From positions 1 through 53,233 of the forward strand of contig CAMFII010000008.1 in the NCBI GenBank assembly GCA_945952585.1: a DNA stretch of 53,233 bases. Direction: 5' to 3'. The notes under the pieces are model-generated. The model ran no database searches, had not been told where the DNA came from, and saw only the letters and a program-made list of their open reading frames with translations. Source of the DNA: an uncultured Rhodobacter sp. (GTDB lineage Bacteria > Pseudomonadota > Alphaproteobacteria > Rhodobacterales > Rhodobacteraceae). Shown in pieces: positions 24,958-33,579 of this stretch. The position numbers and the translations under genes were made by a program. Position 1 is the first letter of the stretch. Each line of letters begins with the position of its first letter.

Positions 24958-25962
24958 ATGATCCAGACCCCCTACCTTCTGTTCCTCGGCGATGCGCCGG
25001 ATCAGCTTGCCGCCAAGGTCGCCCAGGGAATCAAGGACTGGCGTCCCGAATACGCGATCGGTCAGTTCAGGATGGAAGGGTGCAAGGCCGATCTCGGCCT
25101 GCCGGACCTGACGCTGGCCGAGGCCAAGGCGAAAGGCGTCAAGACGCTGGTGATCGGCGTTGCCAATCGCGGCGGTGTCATCAGCCAGGCCTGGAAGAAA
25201 GTGCTGGTTGCCGCGCTGGAAGAAGGGTTCGACCTTGCCTCGGGCCTGCACAACCTACTGCGCGATGAAGAGGATCTGGCGGCGGTGGCCCGGGCCACGG
25301 GGCGGACGCTGCACGACGTCCGCGTGCCCTCGGTCGAGTATCCGATCGCCAACGGCAAGAAACGCCGCGGCAAGCGGATGCTGGCAGTCGGCACCGACTG
25401 CTCGATCGGCAAGATGTACACCGCGCTTTGTGTCGACAGGGAGATGCGCGCGCGCGGGCTGAAGTCATCGTTCCGCGCGACCGGCCAGACCGGCATCCTG
25501 ATCACCGGCGACGGCGTGCCGCTGGACGCGGTCATCGCCGATTTCATGGCGGGGTCGATCGAGTATCTGACGCCCGACAACGACGACGATCACTGGGACC
25601 TGATCGAAGGTCAGGGCTCGCTCTTCCACGTCTCCTATTCCGGGGTGACACTGGCGTTGGTGCATGGCGGGCAGCCGGACGCCTTGATCATCTGCCACGA
25701 ACCGACCCGGGCGCATATGCGGGGCCTGCCGGACTACAAGCTGCCGACGATCGAGCAGGTGCGCGACATGGCACTGGCGCTGGCGCGGGTGGCGAACCCG
25801 GCCTGTCAGGCGGTCGCTGTGTCGATCAACACCCAGCACATGGCCGAGGCGGACGCACTGGCCTACTTGTCGAAGGTCGAAGCAGAGACTGGGCTGCCAG
25901 CGACCGACCCGTTCCGCTTTGGGGCGGGCAAGCTGGTGGATGCACTTGTAGCGCTCGGCTGA
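24958..25962 (+). CDS. dgcN: DgcN family D-glutamate N-acetyltransferase (DUF1611)
   Basis: 334 aa, DUF1611 family. DgcN has been described as acetylating D-glutamate to N-acetyl-D-glutamate, the first step of a D-glutamate catabolic route in Proteobacteria and haloarchaea. The P-loop-like segment VGTDCSIGKMYTAL (G145-M153 region) and downstream RATGQTGILITGDGVPLDAV are the family core. ATG 24958 (MIQTPYLLFLGDAP) has GGAGA 6 nt upstream. dgcA lies 687 bp downstream on the same strand, interrupted by an antisense pilin gene, so the two may have separate promoters here. The name is based on family recognition from memory. Confidence 0.85.
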   Translation: MIQTPYLLFLGDAPDQLAAKVAQGIKDWRPEYAIGQFRMEGCKADLGLPDLTLAEAKAKGVKTLVIGVANRGGVISQAWKKVLVAALEEGFDLASGLHNLLRDEEDLAAVARATGRTLHDVRVPSVEYPIANGKKRRGKRMLAVGTDCSIGKMYTALCVDREMRARGLKSSFRATGQTGILITGDGVPLDAVIADFMAGSIEYLTPDNDDDHWDLIEGQGSLFHVSYSGVTLALVHGGQPDALIICHEPTRAHMRGLPDYKLPTIEQVRDMALALARVANPACQAVAVSINTQHMAEADALAYLSKVEAETGLPATDPFRFGAGKLVDALVALG

Positions 25963-25968
25963 GCCGAC

Positions 25969-26490
25969 TCAGGTATACAGATTGCGGACCTGCGACGCGG
26001 TCTGATTGCCGGACGGGATTGCGATGCCCCGCTCTTTCATCACTCGTTCGCGCACGGCGAGCCGGTCGGCGTTGACAGCCTTGTTGCCGGTGATCGCCTG
26101 GGCATAGTTATAGTTGTAGCTGCTCAGCAGCTGCGCGTCAGTCATGCCGCTGGTATAGTTGTAGGAAGCGCGCACCCAGCTGTCCGACCCGGATCCGCCA
26201 CGGTGGGACGTGGCAAGCGGCTCATAGGAGGCAAGGAATTCCGCCGTCGTCATTTCGTGCGGGGCGGGCTCTTCCACGGTTGCATCCGACGAATAGTCGC
26301 TGCTGGCAGCAGCCGAGATCGTCTTCGAGACGTCGGTCGAGATGCTACCGGCAGCGCTGGTGGTGCTGTTGGCAACAGTTGCGGCCGCGACGAGACCAAG
26401 GCCGACGATACCTGCCGTCAGCACGACCCAGTCGGTGGTAACCGCACCGCTTTCGTCATCCCTGAACCGTCGCAACATTGCGGCCAGCAT
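25969..26490 (-). CDS. Flp-type pilin-like protein with long C-terminal extension
   Basis: 173 aa. The N-terminus FRDDESGAVTTDWVVLTAGIV GLGLVAAATV (residues 9-39, one helix) matches class IVb Flp pilins: a short basic leader, an acidic residue after the cleavage region and a single hydrophobic helix. Typical Flp pilins are only 50-70 aa; here about 130 extra residues follow, rich in Ser, Thr, Tyr and Asn (SSDYSSDAT, YNYTSGMTDAQLLSSYNYNY). No tad/cpa assembly genes are nearby. ATG 26490 has an AGGTGA site. It is antisense to, and lies between, dgcN and dgcA, starting 160 bp upstream of dgcA, so a divergent promoter is likely. Function: possible surface or minor pilin-like protein, unproven. 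Confidence 0.7.
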   Translation of the reverse strand: MLAAMLRRFRDDESGAVTTDWVVLTAGIVGLGLVAAATVANSTTSAAGSISTDVSKTISAAASSDYSSDATVEEPAPHEMTTAEFLASYEPLATSHRGGSGSDSWVRASYNYTSGMTDAQLLSSYNYNYAQAITGNKAVNADRLAVRERVMKERGIAIPSGNQTASQVRNLYT

Positions 26491-26649
26491 AGCGTTTCAC
26501 CTTTTGTCGGACATTCTGCCCTGAACGACTCAGGCTCCGTCGGAACCTTCATTGACGGTAACTTTTGCGCTGGAATTCCGTCTGAAACTTGGTTTCTGTG
26601 CGGGGATTGCGGGGCGTCTTGCCCGAAATATGGCGGTCGAGAGGCGTCC

Positions 26650-27612
26650 ATGATCGAAATTGGAAACGATGTCTTCCGTTTGGCCCAAGTGTTTACGATC
26701 AGTCGCGGTAGCCGGACCGAGGCCAAGGTCCTGACTGTGCGGATCTCGCGCGGCGGCGTGACAGGCTGGGGCGAGTGCGTCCCCTATGCCCGCTATGGCG
26801 AAACGCTGGAAAGCGTGACCGCCCAGATCGCCGGACTGCCGGCCGACATCACCCGCGACGCCCTGCAATCCGCACTGCCGGCCGGCGCGGCGCGCAACGC
26901 GGTCGATTGCGCGCTTTGGGATCTTCAGGCCAAGCAGGCAGGAAAGCGCGTCTGGCAACTGGCGGGACTTTCCGCACCGCAGCCAGAGGTCACCGCCTAC
27001 ACCCTGTCGCTCGACACGCCCGAAAACATGCGCGCGGCGGCGGCAAAGAACGCAGAGAGGCCGCTCCTGAAGATCAAGCTCGGCACGCCGGACGACATGC
27101 CCCGGCTCGAGGCGGTGCGGGCGGGCGCGCCGGGCACTCCGATCATCGTCGATGCCAACGAAGGCTGGACGGCCGAGGTCTATTCCGACCTTGCGCCCCA
27201 TCTGGTGCGCATTGGAGTGAAGCTGGTCGAGCAGCCCCTGCCCGCCGGCAAGGACGACATGCTGGCCGAGATCGCCCGCCCCCTGCCCGTCTGCGCGGAC
27301 GAAAGCTGCCACGACCGCGCGAGCCTGCCGAAGCTGAAAGGCAAGTATGACGTGGTCAACCTCAAGCTCGACAAGACCGGCGGGCTGACCGAGGGGCTGG
27401 AGTTGAAACGGCAGGCGCTGGCCGAAGGCTACGGCCTGATGGTGGGCTGCATGGTGGGGTCGAGCCTTGCCATGGCGCCTGCGGTCCTCTTGGCGCAGGG
27501 CGCGGCCTTTACCGACCTTGACGGGCCGCTGCTTCTGGCCGAAGACCGCCCGCACCCGCTGAAGTACGACGCCGCCGGCGTCCACCCACCCGAACCCGAA
27601 CTCTGGGGATGA
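26650..27612 (+). CDS. dgcA: DgcA family N-acetyl-D-glutamate racemase (enolase superfamily)
   Basis: 320 aa enolase-superfamily protein, muconate-lactonising/dipeptide-epimerase type. Catalytic lysines K143 (LKIKLG) and K239 (NLKLDKTGG) face each other, and metal ligands are D168 (VDANEG), E194 (VEQPL) and D217 (CADESC). With DgcN it would epimerise N-acetyl-D-Glu to N-acetyl-L-Glu for entry into L-glutamate metabolism. Without the neighbourhood it could be called an L-Ala-D/L-Glu epimerase; dgcN and the D-amino-acid transaminase argue for DgcA. ATG 26650 begins MIEIGNDVFRLAQ. The stop overlaps the next gene by 4 nt (ATGA). Confidence 0.82.
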   Translation: MIEIGNDVFRLAQVFTISRGSRTEAKVLTVRISRGGVTGWGECVPYARYGETLESVTAQIAGLPADITRDALQSALPAGAARNAVDCALWDLQAKQAGKRVWQLAGLSAPQPEVTAYTLSLDTPENMRAAAAKNAERPLLKIKLGTPDDMPRLEAVRAGAPGTPIIVDANEGWTAEVYSDLAPHLVRIGVKLVEQPLPAGKDDMLAEIARPLPVCADESCHDRASLPKLKGKYDVVNLKLDKTGGLTEGLELKRQALAEGYGLMVGCMVGSSLAMAPAVLLAQGAAFTDLDGPLLLAEDRPHPLKYDAAGVHPPEPELWG

Positions 27613-28478
27613 GCATGACCCGCACCGTCTATGTCAACGGCGACTATCTGCCCGAAACCGAGGCCAAGGTCTCGATCTTCGACCGCGGCTTCCTGATGGC
27701 CGATGGCGTTTACGAGGTCACCAGCGTGCTCGGCGGCAAGCTGATCGACTTCGCGGGACATTGCGCACGGTTGGCGCGGTCGCTGAAGGAACTCGACATG
27801 GCTCCCGCCGTTTCGGACGAGGAACTGCTGGCGATCCATCGCGAGCTGATCAAGCGGAACGATCTGGTTGACGGGATGATCTACCTGCAAGTCACCCGTG
27901 GCGCCCCGGGCGACCGCGATTTCTCCTTCCCTGACCCGGCGACGACACCTTCGACGCTGGTCCTTTTCACCCAGTCCAAGCCGGGTCTGGCCGACAGCCC
28001 TGTCGCCAAGGTAGGCCAGAAGGTCATCTCGATCCCGGATATCCGGTGGGGCCGGCGCGACATCAAGACGGTGCAGCTTCTTTACCCGTCGATGGGCAAG
28101 ATGATGGCCAAGAAGGCGGGCGTGGATGATGCCTGGCTGGTCGAGGACGGTTTCGTGACCGAGGGCACCTCGAACAACACCTACATCGTCAAGGGCAACC
28201 GCATCATCACCCGCCCTCTGTCGAACGACATCCTGCACGGCATCACCCGCGCCGCCGTCCTGCGCTGCGCCGAAGAGGCGCAGATGGAGATTGAGGAGCG
28301 CCCGTTCACCATCGATGAGGCGAAGAAAGCCGACGAGGCGTTCTTCACTTCGGCCTCGGCCTTCGTCATGCCGGTGGTGGAGATCGACGGCGCGACGCTC
28401 GGTTCGGGCAAGCCCGGTCCCGTAGCTACCCGCCTGCGAGAAATCTACCTCGACGAGATGCGCAAGGCCGCGATCTGA
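27609..28478 (+). CDS. dat: D-amino-acid transaminase
   Basis: 289 aa class IV PLP aminotransferase. PLP Lys is K153 (DIKTVQLLYP) and the cofactor-binding Glu is E185 (GFVTEGTSNN); the N-terminus YVNGDYLPETEAKVSIFDRG and RGAPGDRDFSFP are typical of D-alanine/D-amino-acid transaminases. It moves amino groups from D-amino acids to 2-oxoglutarate giving D-glutamate, the substrate of DgcN. Start ATG 27609 sits in the dgcA stop; a second ATG at 27615 is possible. azlC follows after 4 nt. A branched-chain aminotransferase or aminodeoxychorismate lyase is an alternative but fits context less well. Confidence 0.88.
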   Translation: MSMTRTVYVNGDYLPETEAKVSIFDRGFLMADGVYEVTSVLGGKLIDFAGHCARLARSLKELDMAPAVSDEELLAIHRELIKRNDLVDGMIYLQVTRGAPGDRDFSFPDPATTPSTLVLFTQSKPGLADSPVAKVGQKVISIPDIRWGRRDIKTVQLLYPSMGKMMAKKAGVDDAWLVEDGFVTEGTSNNTYIVKGNRIITRPLSNDILHGITRAAVLRCAEEAQMEIEERPFTIDEAKKADEAFFTSASAFVMPVVEIDGATLGSGKPGPVATRLREIYLDEMRKAAI

Positions 28479-28482
28479 CGCC

Positions 28483-29190
28483 ATGCCCGCGCCCTTCACC
28501 GCGGACGGGTTGCGCCGCGGAGCGCGGGATGCGCTGCCGCTTGGCTTGGGCATCTTCGTCTACGGCCTGGCCTTCGGTCTGGTTGCCGCTCAGGCGGAGT
28601 TCGCACTGTCACAGGCGCTGGCGACCAGCGCGACGGTCTATTCCGGTTCGGCGCAGCTTGCCGCGCTCAACCTGATCCAGACCGGGCAATTCACGCTCGC
28701 GACCCTCGCCGCAACGATCCTGCTGATGAATGCGCGCTACATCATGTTCGGCGCGGCGCTTCAGACCTGGTTGCATCAGGCATCGCCGCCGCTGGCCTAT
28801 GCGAGCCTGCTGCTTCTGGGCGATGCGAACTGGATCCTCGTGATGCGCCGGGTTGAACAGGGTGAGGAGGATCGGGCCTATCTGGCCGGGACCGGGTTGC
28901 CGATGTTCGCGGGCTGGATGGCGGGCACGGCGCTTGGCGCGCTGGCCGGGCACGTGCTGCCTGACCCACATACGCTGGCGGCCGACCTGATGCTGCCGGC
29001 CTTCGCAGCGGCGATGATGACCGCCATGATGCGCAGCCGCGCGCAGCTTCTGCCAGCCGCCATCGGCGCGGTGACGGCCCTCGCCGTGTTCGAACTCGCC
29101 GGAACCGGCTGGGCGATCATTGCCGCCGGGCTGGCCGGAGGGGCGGCGGCCGCGGCGGGGTGGCGACCACCGCCAGGGGACAGGCCGTGA
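28483..29190 (+). CDS. azlC: AzlC family branched-chain amino acid exporter, large subunit
   Basis: 235 aa inner-membrane protein with about six or seven hydrophobic segments. Family blocks: ALPLGLGIFVYGLAFGLVAA, ATSATVYSGSAQLAALNL, ILLMNARYIMFGAALQ, LLLGDANWILVMRRVE. AzlC works with the small AzlD to export valine, isoleucine, leucine and analogues in characterised cases. Here it lies 4 nt after the D-amino-acid transaminase and overlaps azlD by 4 nt (GTGA), so it is almost certainly co-translated with D-amino-acid catabolic enzymes. Its substrate may therefore be D-amino acids or 2-oxo acid-linked amino acids; this is inference. Confidence 0.9.
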   Translation: MPAPFTADGLRRGARDALPLGLGIFVYGLAFGLVAAQAEFALSQALATSATVYSGSAQLAALNLIQTGQFTLATLAATILLMNARYIMFGAALQTWLHQASPPLAYASLLLLGDANWILVMRRVEQGEEDRAYLAGTGLPMFAGWMAGTALGALAGHVLPDPHTLAADLMLPAFAAAMMTAMMRSRAQLLPAAIGAVTALAVFELAGTGWAIIAAGLAGGAAAAAGWRPPPGDRP

Positions 29191-29486
29191 CCTATTCCTT
29201 CCCCGTGCTTCTTCTGGTGATGGCGGCGGCGGCATTGTTCTGCCGCTTCGCCGGCTACGTCACCATGCGCTACCTGCCCGCCTCGCCCCGGCTGGAGGCG
29301 GCGCTGCGCGCCACGCCGATCTCGGTCATGGCCGCGATCGCCGCGATTGCCGTAGCCAATGGCGGGATGATCGAGGCCGTTGCTCTGGCAGCCGCTGTGG
29401 GGCTCACGCTGTTGATCGGCAACGACGTGGCCGCGGCGCTGCTGGCTGTGGCGCTGGCTGCACTGATGCGCGCGCTCTGGGGCTGA
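29187..29486 (+). CDS. azlD: AzlD family transporter subunit
   Basis: 99 aa from GTG 29187, the usual length (about 100) with three to four hydrophobic helices: VLLLVMAAAALFCRFAGYVT, MAAIAAIAVANGG and a C-terminal ALLAVALAALMRALWG. The pattern CRFAGYVTMRYLPASPRLEAAL is the AzlD signature region. It is coupled to azlC by a 4-nt overlap and ends 2 nt from the convergent DUF1244 gene. Confidence 0.88.
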   Translation: MTYSFPVLLLVMAAAALFCRFAGYVTMRYLPASPRLEAALRATPISVMAAIAAIAVANGGMIEAVALAAAVGLTLLIGNDVAAALLAVALAALMRALWG

Positions 29487-29488
29487 CA

Positions 29489-29812
29489 TCAGCGACGCTC
29501 GCCGACATTCTCGCGGAAAGCCACCTCGAACGCCGCCTTCTTCTCGGGGCTGGCCTCGGTCTGGTGCATGGCGACCCAGTCGGCATAGGGCATCCCGTAG
29601 ACGATTTCCCGGGCCTCGTCCTTGGTCAGCGGGATTCCCTTCGCTTCAGCCGCTTCCTGATACCAGCGGCTCAGGCAGTTGCGGCAGAAGCCTGCCAGGT
29701 TCATCAGGTCGATGTTCTGGGCGTCGGGACGCTTCTCCATCAGGTGATGGATGAGGGCGCGGAAGGTGGCGGCCTCGAGTTCGGTTCGTGTCGAAGGGTC
29801 GATGTCGGACAT
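29489..29812 (-). CDS. DUF1244 domain-containing protein
   Basis: 107 aa. The conserved block NLAGFCRNCLSRWYQEAA with two Cys and MPYADWVAMHQTEASPEKKAAF is the family signature. It is a small cytosolic helical protein of unknown function, widely kept in Alpha- and Gammaproteobacteria. In Rhodobacterales I recall it near an N-formylglutamate amidohydrolase and pyk, as here. ATG 29812 begins MSDIDPSTRTELEAATFRAL. The CxxC suggests metal binding but this is not shown. Confidence 0.85.
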   Translation of the reverse strand: MSDIDPSTRTELEAATFRALIHHLMEKRPDAQNIDLMNLAGFCRNCLSRWYQEAAEAKGIPLTKDEAREIVYGMPYADWVAMHQTEASPEKKAAFEVAFRENVGERR

Positions 29813-30036
29813 GAAAACCTCGTTGCTCGACCTCTTCTACCCGGAAACAGAACCAGACGGAATGGCAGGGCAAGGCGCCGGCTCCGATCCCGACATAGTC
29901 GTCTTCCATTGGCTGCCGCATTCTGACCTTTGATCAGCTGCGGAATTCAGGGGTGGGTCCGGCCTGTTGGTGACCAGCGAGAAAACCGTATGCACCGCCA
30001 AGCGGGCAAATCCAGTCCGGAAACTGGACTGGCCGC

Positions 30037-30768
30037 CTACACCGCCGCCAGCGCTTCCGTGAGGATCGGGGCAAGGCGCTCCGCCCACCGAACCTGTTCC
30101 GCCTCGGTCGCGATGAGGTCGTTCCGAACCTCGATCAGCGTGTTGTGCCGACCGGACTGCAAGGCGTGCCGATCAATGGCATCGCCCGGCAGATGGCCGT
30201 CATAGGGCTCGTTGTCGCCGATGCAGAGATCCGGTTCCGCCTTCAGCCGGGCCAGCAGGGCCTGCGAAAGCCGGCCATCAAGGTAGGAATGCAGGACGCC
30301 CACATGCCAAGGCCGCGGCGGGCGTCCGCGCAAGCTCGGTGTAAAGGAATGGATCGCGACGATGACAGTATCGGGCCTACGCGCTGCGAGGCGCTCGTAA
30401 GCCGCGTGATAGGGGCGATAGAGTAGGTCCAGGCGCCGCTCGATCTCCACGGCATCGGCCCGGCGGTTTCCCGGGATGATCGTGCCGTCGTAAAGCTTCA
30501 TCACCAGCGTCGGATCGTCTTCGCCGCGGTTCGGGTCGATCACCAGCCGGGAGAAGTTGCTCAGGATGACCGGCGCATCAAGGCGTTCCCCCAGGGTCAC
30601 CGCAACGCCAGCCGCCCCTGGATCGAAGGCGATGTGCCGCGCCATGTCCTCGGCCGCAATGCCTAGCGAACCGCCGGCGATCTCTGCCGGAACCCGATTC
30701 GAGGCGTGGTCGCAGGTCACAAGCCAGCGCGCGGGACGATCCTCACCGATGATCCGAAAGGCATCCAC
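30037..30768 (-). CDS. N-formylglutamate amidohydrolase family protein
   Basis: 243 aa. The family blocks are WLVTCDHASNRVP (metal-binding Asp-His), LSNFSRLVIDPNR, VIVAIHSFTPSLRG, and PGDAIDRHALQSGRHNTLIEVRND with further His and Glu ligands. Family members hydrolyse N-formyl-L-glutamate to formate and glutamate at the end of histidine degradation, but this subgroup in Rhodobacterales is not linked to hut genes and may act on other N-acyl amino acids. ATG 30768 begins MDAFRIIGEDRP. A 224 bp gap separates it from DUF1244, which follows on the same strand. Confidence 0.85.
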   Translation of the reverse strand: MDAFRIIGEDRPARWLVTCDHASNRVPAEIAGGSLGIAAEDMARHIAFDPGAAGVAVTLGERLDAPVILSNFSRLVIDPNRGEDDPTLVMKLYDGTIIPGNRRADAVEIERRLDLLYRPYHAAYERLAARRPDTVIVAIHSFTPSLRGRPPRPWHVGVLHSYLDGRLSQALLARLKAEPDLCIGDNEPYDGHLPGDAIDRHALQSGRHNTLIEVRNDLIATEAEQVRWAERLAPILTEALAAV

Positions 30769-30909
30769 TCGCCTTCTCCCGTCTAATCAGACACTCGCCG
30801 AGGGCATAGCTCGACCTTGCGGAAACCGCCAGTTGCCCGACCGGGGGAATTGGGCGATAAGGCCCGTGGCCCACCACGACAGATGAACGCGAAAAAGGAT
30901 CGAGGCACA

Positions 30910-32355
30910 ATGAGACGCCTTCGTAACGTGAAGATCGTGGCCACGCTCGGGCCGGCTTCCAGCGACGAACCCACCATCCGCGCCCTGTTCGAGGCAGGGG
31001 CCGATGTGTTCCGCCTGAACATGAGCCACGGCACGCATGACGACATCCGCGGCCGCCACACCATCATCCGCAAGATCGAGGCCGACACGGGCCGGCCGAT
31101 CGCGATTCTGGCGGACCTGCAAGGCCCGAAGCTGCGCGTCGGCGTCTTTGCCAACGGATCAGAAGAGCTTGTCGAAGGCGCAAAGTTCCGCATGGACCTG
31201 ACCGATGCGCCCGGCAACGTGGACCGCGTGCAACTGCCGCATCCCGAGATCTTTGCCGCGCTGGAACAGGGGGCCTCGCTTCTGGTCAATGACGGCAAGA
31301 TCCGCCTGAAGGTTGATGAATGCGGACCTGATTTCGCCAATTGCACGGTGACCGTTGGCGGCACGATCTCGAATCGCAAGGGCGTGAACGTGCCCGACGT
31401 GGTCCTGCCGCTGGCCGCGCTTTCGACCAAGGACCGCGCGGATTTGGAATTCGCCTGCGAGCTTGGCGTGGACTGGCTGGCGCTGTCCTTTGTCCAGCGG
31501 GCCGAGGATGTGACCGAGGCGCGCGCTCTGGCGCGAGGCCGCGCCGCCATCCTTTCGAAGATCGAGAAGCCGGCTGCGGTCAAGGCCTATGCCGAGATCC
31601 TCGCCGTGTCCGACGGGATCATGGTGGCGCGCGGCGATCTTGGCGTCGAACTGCCGGTGCAGGCAGTGCCTCCGATCCAGAAGCGCCTTGTACGTGGCGC
31701 CCGCGCCGCGGCCAAGCCGGTCATTGTCGCCACCCAGATGCTCGAATCGATGATCGAATCCCCGGTGCCGACCCGGGCCGAGGTCTCGGACGTCGCGACC
31801 GCGATCTACGAAGGCGCGGATGCCGTCATGCTGTCCGCCGAATCCGCCGCCGGCCAGTATCCGGTCGAGGCGGTGACGACCATGAACAATGTCGCGCTTT
31901 CCGTCGAAAGTGACCCCACCTATCGCGACGTGATCGAGGCAAGCCGCTCGGTCGTCCGCAAGACCATGGCTGACGGCATCGTGTCGGCCGCACGCGAGAT
32001 CGCCGAGACGACCGACATCAAGGCGATCTGCTGCTTCTCGCAGACCGGCAATACGGTGGCTCTGGTCGCGCGCGAGCGTCCGCGCGTTCCGATCCTGGGC
32101 CTGACGCCGCTCATCGCCACCGCCCGCCGCATGTGTCTGAGCTGGGGCACGACCTGCGTCGTGACCGGAGAGCAGGACCGCTTCAAGGGCGCGGTGATCG
32201 CCGCGGTGCGGGCCGCGCTCAAATACGGCTTCGCCACCGAGAAGGACCACATCGTCCTGACTGCCGGAGTGCCGTTCAACGTGCAGGGGACCACGAACAT
32301 CCTGCGCATCGCCCCCTGCGACGAGCGGCTGATCTACAAGGCCGACCCGGAATAG
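30910..32355 (+). CDS. pyk: pyruvate kinase
   Basis: 481 aa, typical of alphaproteobacterial type II enzymes. It transfers phosphate from phosphoenolpyruvate to ADP, the last glycolytic step. Active-site blocks: NMSHGTHDD, ADLQGPKLRVG, ILSKIEKPAAVKAY with the catalytic Lys, and MVARGDLGVE; the C-terminal regulatory domain (about 350-481) ends with LRIAPCDERLIYKADPE. ATG 30910 begins MRRLRNVKIVATLGPAS; an in-frame ATG at 30883 is less likely. It is divergent from the amidohydrolase gene with a 141 bp promoter interval. Confidence 0.95.
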   Translation: MRRLRNVKIVATLGPASSDEPTIRALFEAGADVFRLNMSHGTHDDIRGRHTIIRKIEADTGRPIAILADLQGPKLRVGVFANGSEELVEGAKFRMDLTDAPGNVDRVQLPHPEIFAALEQGASLLVNDGKIRLKVDECGPDFANCTVTVGGTISNRKGVNVPDVVLPLAALSTKDRADLEFACELGVDWLALSFVQRAEDVTEARALARGRAAILSKIEKPAAVKAYAEILAVSDGIMVARGDLGVELPVQAVPPIQKRLVRGARAAAKPVIVATQMLESMIESPVPTRAEVSDVATAIYEGADAVMLSAESAAGQYPVEAVTTMNNVALSVESDPTYRDVIEASRSVVRKTMADGIVSAAREIAETTDIKAICCFSQTGNTVALVARERPRVPILGLTPLIATARRMCLSWGTTCVVTGEQDRFKGAVIAAVRAALKYGFATEKDHIVLTAGVPFNVQGTTNILRIAPCDERLIYKADPE

Positions 32356-32488
32356 GGCGCGCCACTGCCGCGGGAGCTTCCGAAAGGCGGCGCCCGCGAC
32401 GGTTGCAATTTGCGCCACTCGCTTGATTTGAAGGCACAATCCAAGCTAATCTGATCTTCTGGGGGCTCTGGTCTTGTAGGTGGAGCCT

Positions 32489-32713
32489 ATGGATACCGAT
32501 TTGTCATTCGTGGTCGGCACGATCCTTGCCGCTGCGACCCTTCCCTCGCTTCTGACGGCCTATAACGAAGGGCGCGTGCCCCGCATCCCCATCATTATGC
32601 TGCTTGCCGGCGGCGTGATGGTCGCCTACGCCCTGCATGAAAAGCCCTCGGGATACAGCTTTGCTCAGATCCCGACCGTCTTCGGGCGGGTGTTTTCCAA
32701 GATGGGCGCCTGA
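32489..32713 (+). CDS. small predicted membrane protein
   Basis: 74 aa from ATG 32489, preceded by GGTGGAG. Two hydrophobic stretches (FVVGTILAAATLPSLL and IPIIMLLAGGVMVAYAL) flank a charged loop (YNEGRVPRIP), and the C-terminus is YSFAQIPTVFGRVFSKMGA. No family recognised. It is 133 bp after pyk on the same strand and precedes the rpmI promoter; coding quality is good and the gene is probably conserved among relatives. Confidence 0.6.
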   Translation: MDTDLSFVVGTILAAATLPSLLTAYNEGRVPRIPIIMLLAGGVMVAYALHEKPSGYSFAQIPTVFGRVFSKMGA

Positions 32714-32730
32714 GGCTTTCGTCTTTTCCC

Positions 32731-32759
32731 TTGCATCCAGGTCGGACGGCTTCTATACG
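32731..32759 (+). promoter_or_regulatory. sigma70-type promoter for rpmI-rplT
   Basis: TTGCAT (32731-32736) and TATACG (32754-32759) are separated by exactly 17 bp, about 78 bp upstream of rpmI. This is one of the best sigma70-like matches in the window and fits a strong ribosomal-protein operon. Confidence 0.5.
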
Positions 32760-32836
32760 CCGCCCCTCGATACCCGCGCGGCCGGCCGATGTGGCATGCC
32801 GAGTCGTGCGTTAACCGCTCGAAAGAGGAGATGGAA

Positions 32837-33037
32837 ATGCCCAAGATGAAGACCAAATCGGCCGCGAAGAAGCGTTTTCGCTTCACGGCCTCCGGCCGCG
32901 TGAAGGCCGGTCCTGCCGGCAAGCGCCATGGCATGATCAAGCGCACGGCGAAATTCGTCCGCGAGGCGACGGGGACCATGATCCTGTCGGACAGCGACGC
33001 GAAGATCGTCAAGAAATACATGCCCTACGACCGGTAA
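32837..33037 (+). CDS. rpmI: 50S ribosomal protein L35
   Basis: 66 aa, very basic. [20 protein letters not shown] and [16 protein letters not shown] are the L35 signature. It binds the 23S rRNA region near L20. ATG 32837 has a GAAAGAGGAG site; an ATG 6 nt earlier is less likely. It is followed 12 bp later by rplT, the universal partner. infC, which often precedes these genes, is not present here. Confidence 0.96.
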   Translation: MPKMKTKSAAKKRFRFTASGRVKAGPAGKRHGMIKRTAKFVREATGTMILSDSDAKIVKKYMPYDR

Positions 33038-33049
33038 GGAGAGAGACCC

Positions 33050-33415
33050 ATGTCCCGCGTCAAATCCGGCAAGGTGACCCACGCCCGTCACCGCAAGGTG
33101 ATCAAGGCCGCGTCGGGCTATTACGCCGCCCGCTCGACCAACTTCCGCACCGCGACCCAGGCCGTCGACAAGGCGAACCAGTACGCGACCCGCGACCGCA
33201 AGACCCGCAAGCGCAACTTCCGCGCCCTGTGGATCCAGCGCATCAACGCGGCCGTCCGTCTGTTCGACGCCGAGATGACCTACTCGCGCCTGATCGACGG
33301 TCTGAACAAGGCCGGCATCGAGGTGGACCGCAAGGTTCTGGCCGACCTCGCCGTGCATGAGCCCGAAGCGTTCAACGCGATCGCGGCTCAGGCGAAAAAG
33401 GCGATCGCCGCCTGA
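33050..33415 (+). CDS. rplT: 50S ribosomal protein L20
   Basis: 121 aa, basic. N-terminal extension [20 protein letters not shown] and the globular block [21 protein letters not shown] are diagnostic. It is required early in 50S assembly and in several bacteria represses its own operon. It is preceded by AGGAGAG and ends at a strong terminator. Confidence 0.97.
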   Translation: MSRVKSGKVTHARHRKVIKAASGYYAARSTNFRTATQAVDKANQYATRDRKTRKRNFRALWIQRINAAVRLFDAEMTYSRLIDGLNKAGIEVDRKVLADLAVHEPEAFNAIAAQAKKAIAA

Positions 33416-33440
33416 GATTGCTTCAAGGTTGAAGCTGACG

Positions 33441-33472
33441 CGCCCCGGCCAAGGCCGGGGCGTTTTTCTTTC
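33441..33472 (+). terminator. rho-independent terminator of rpmI-rplT
   Basis: CGCCCCGGCC (33441-33450) and GGCCGGGGCG (33453-33462) form a perfect 10-bp stem with an AA loop, followed by TTTTTCTTTC, 26 bp after rplT. Confidence 0.95.
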
Positions 33473-33579
33473 TTGCGTTTCGGCCACCATAAGGGATTTG
33501 CCGGACCAGATGGCCATGCTCCCGCCAAAGTTGTGCAGCAAGCCTCGCGTCCAAGGCATGGAGCAAGTTGGTGTAACAA

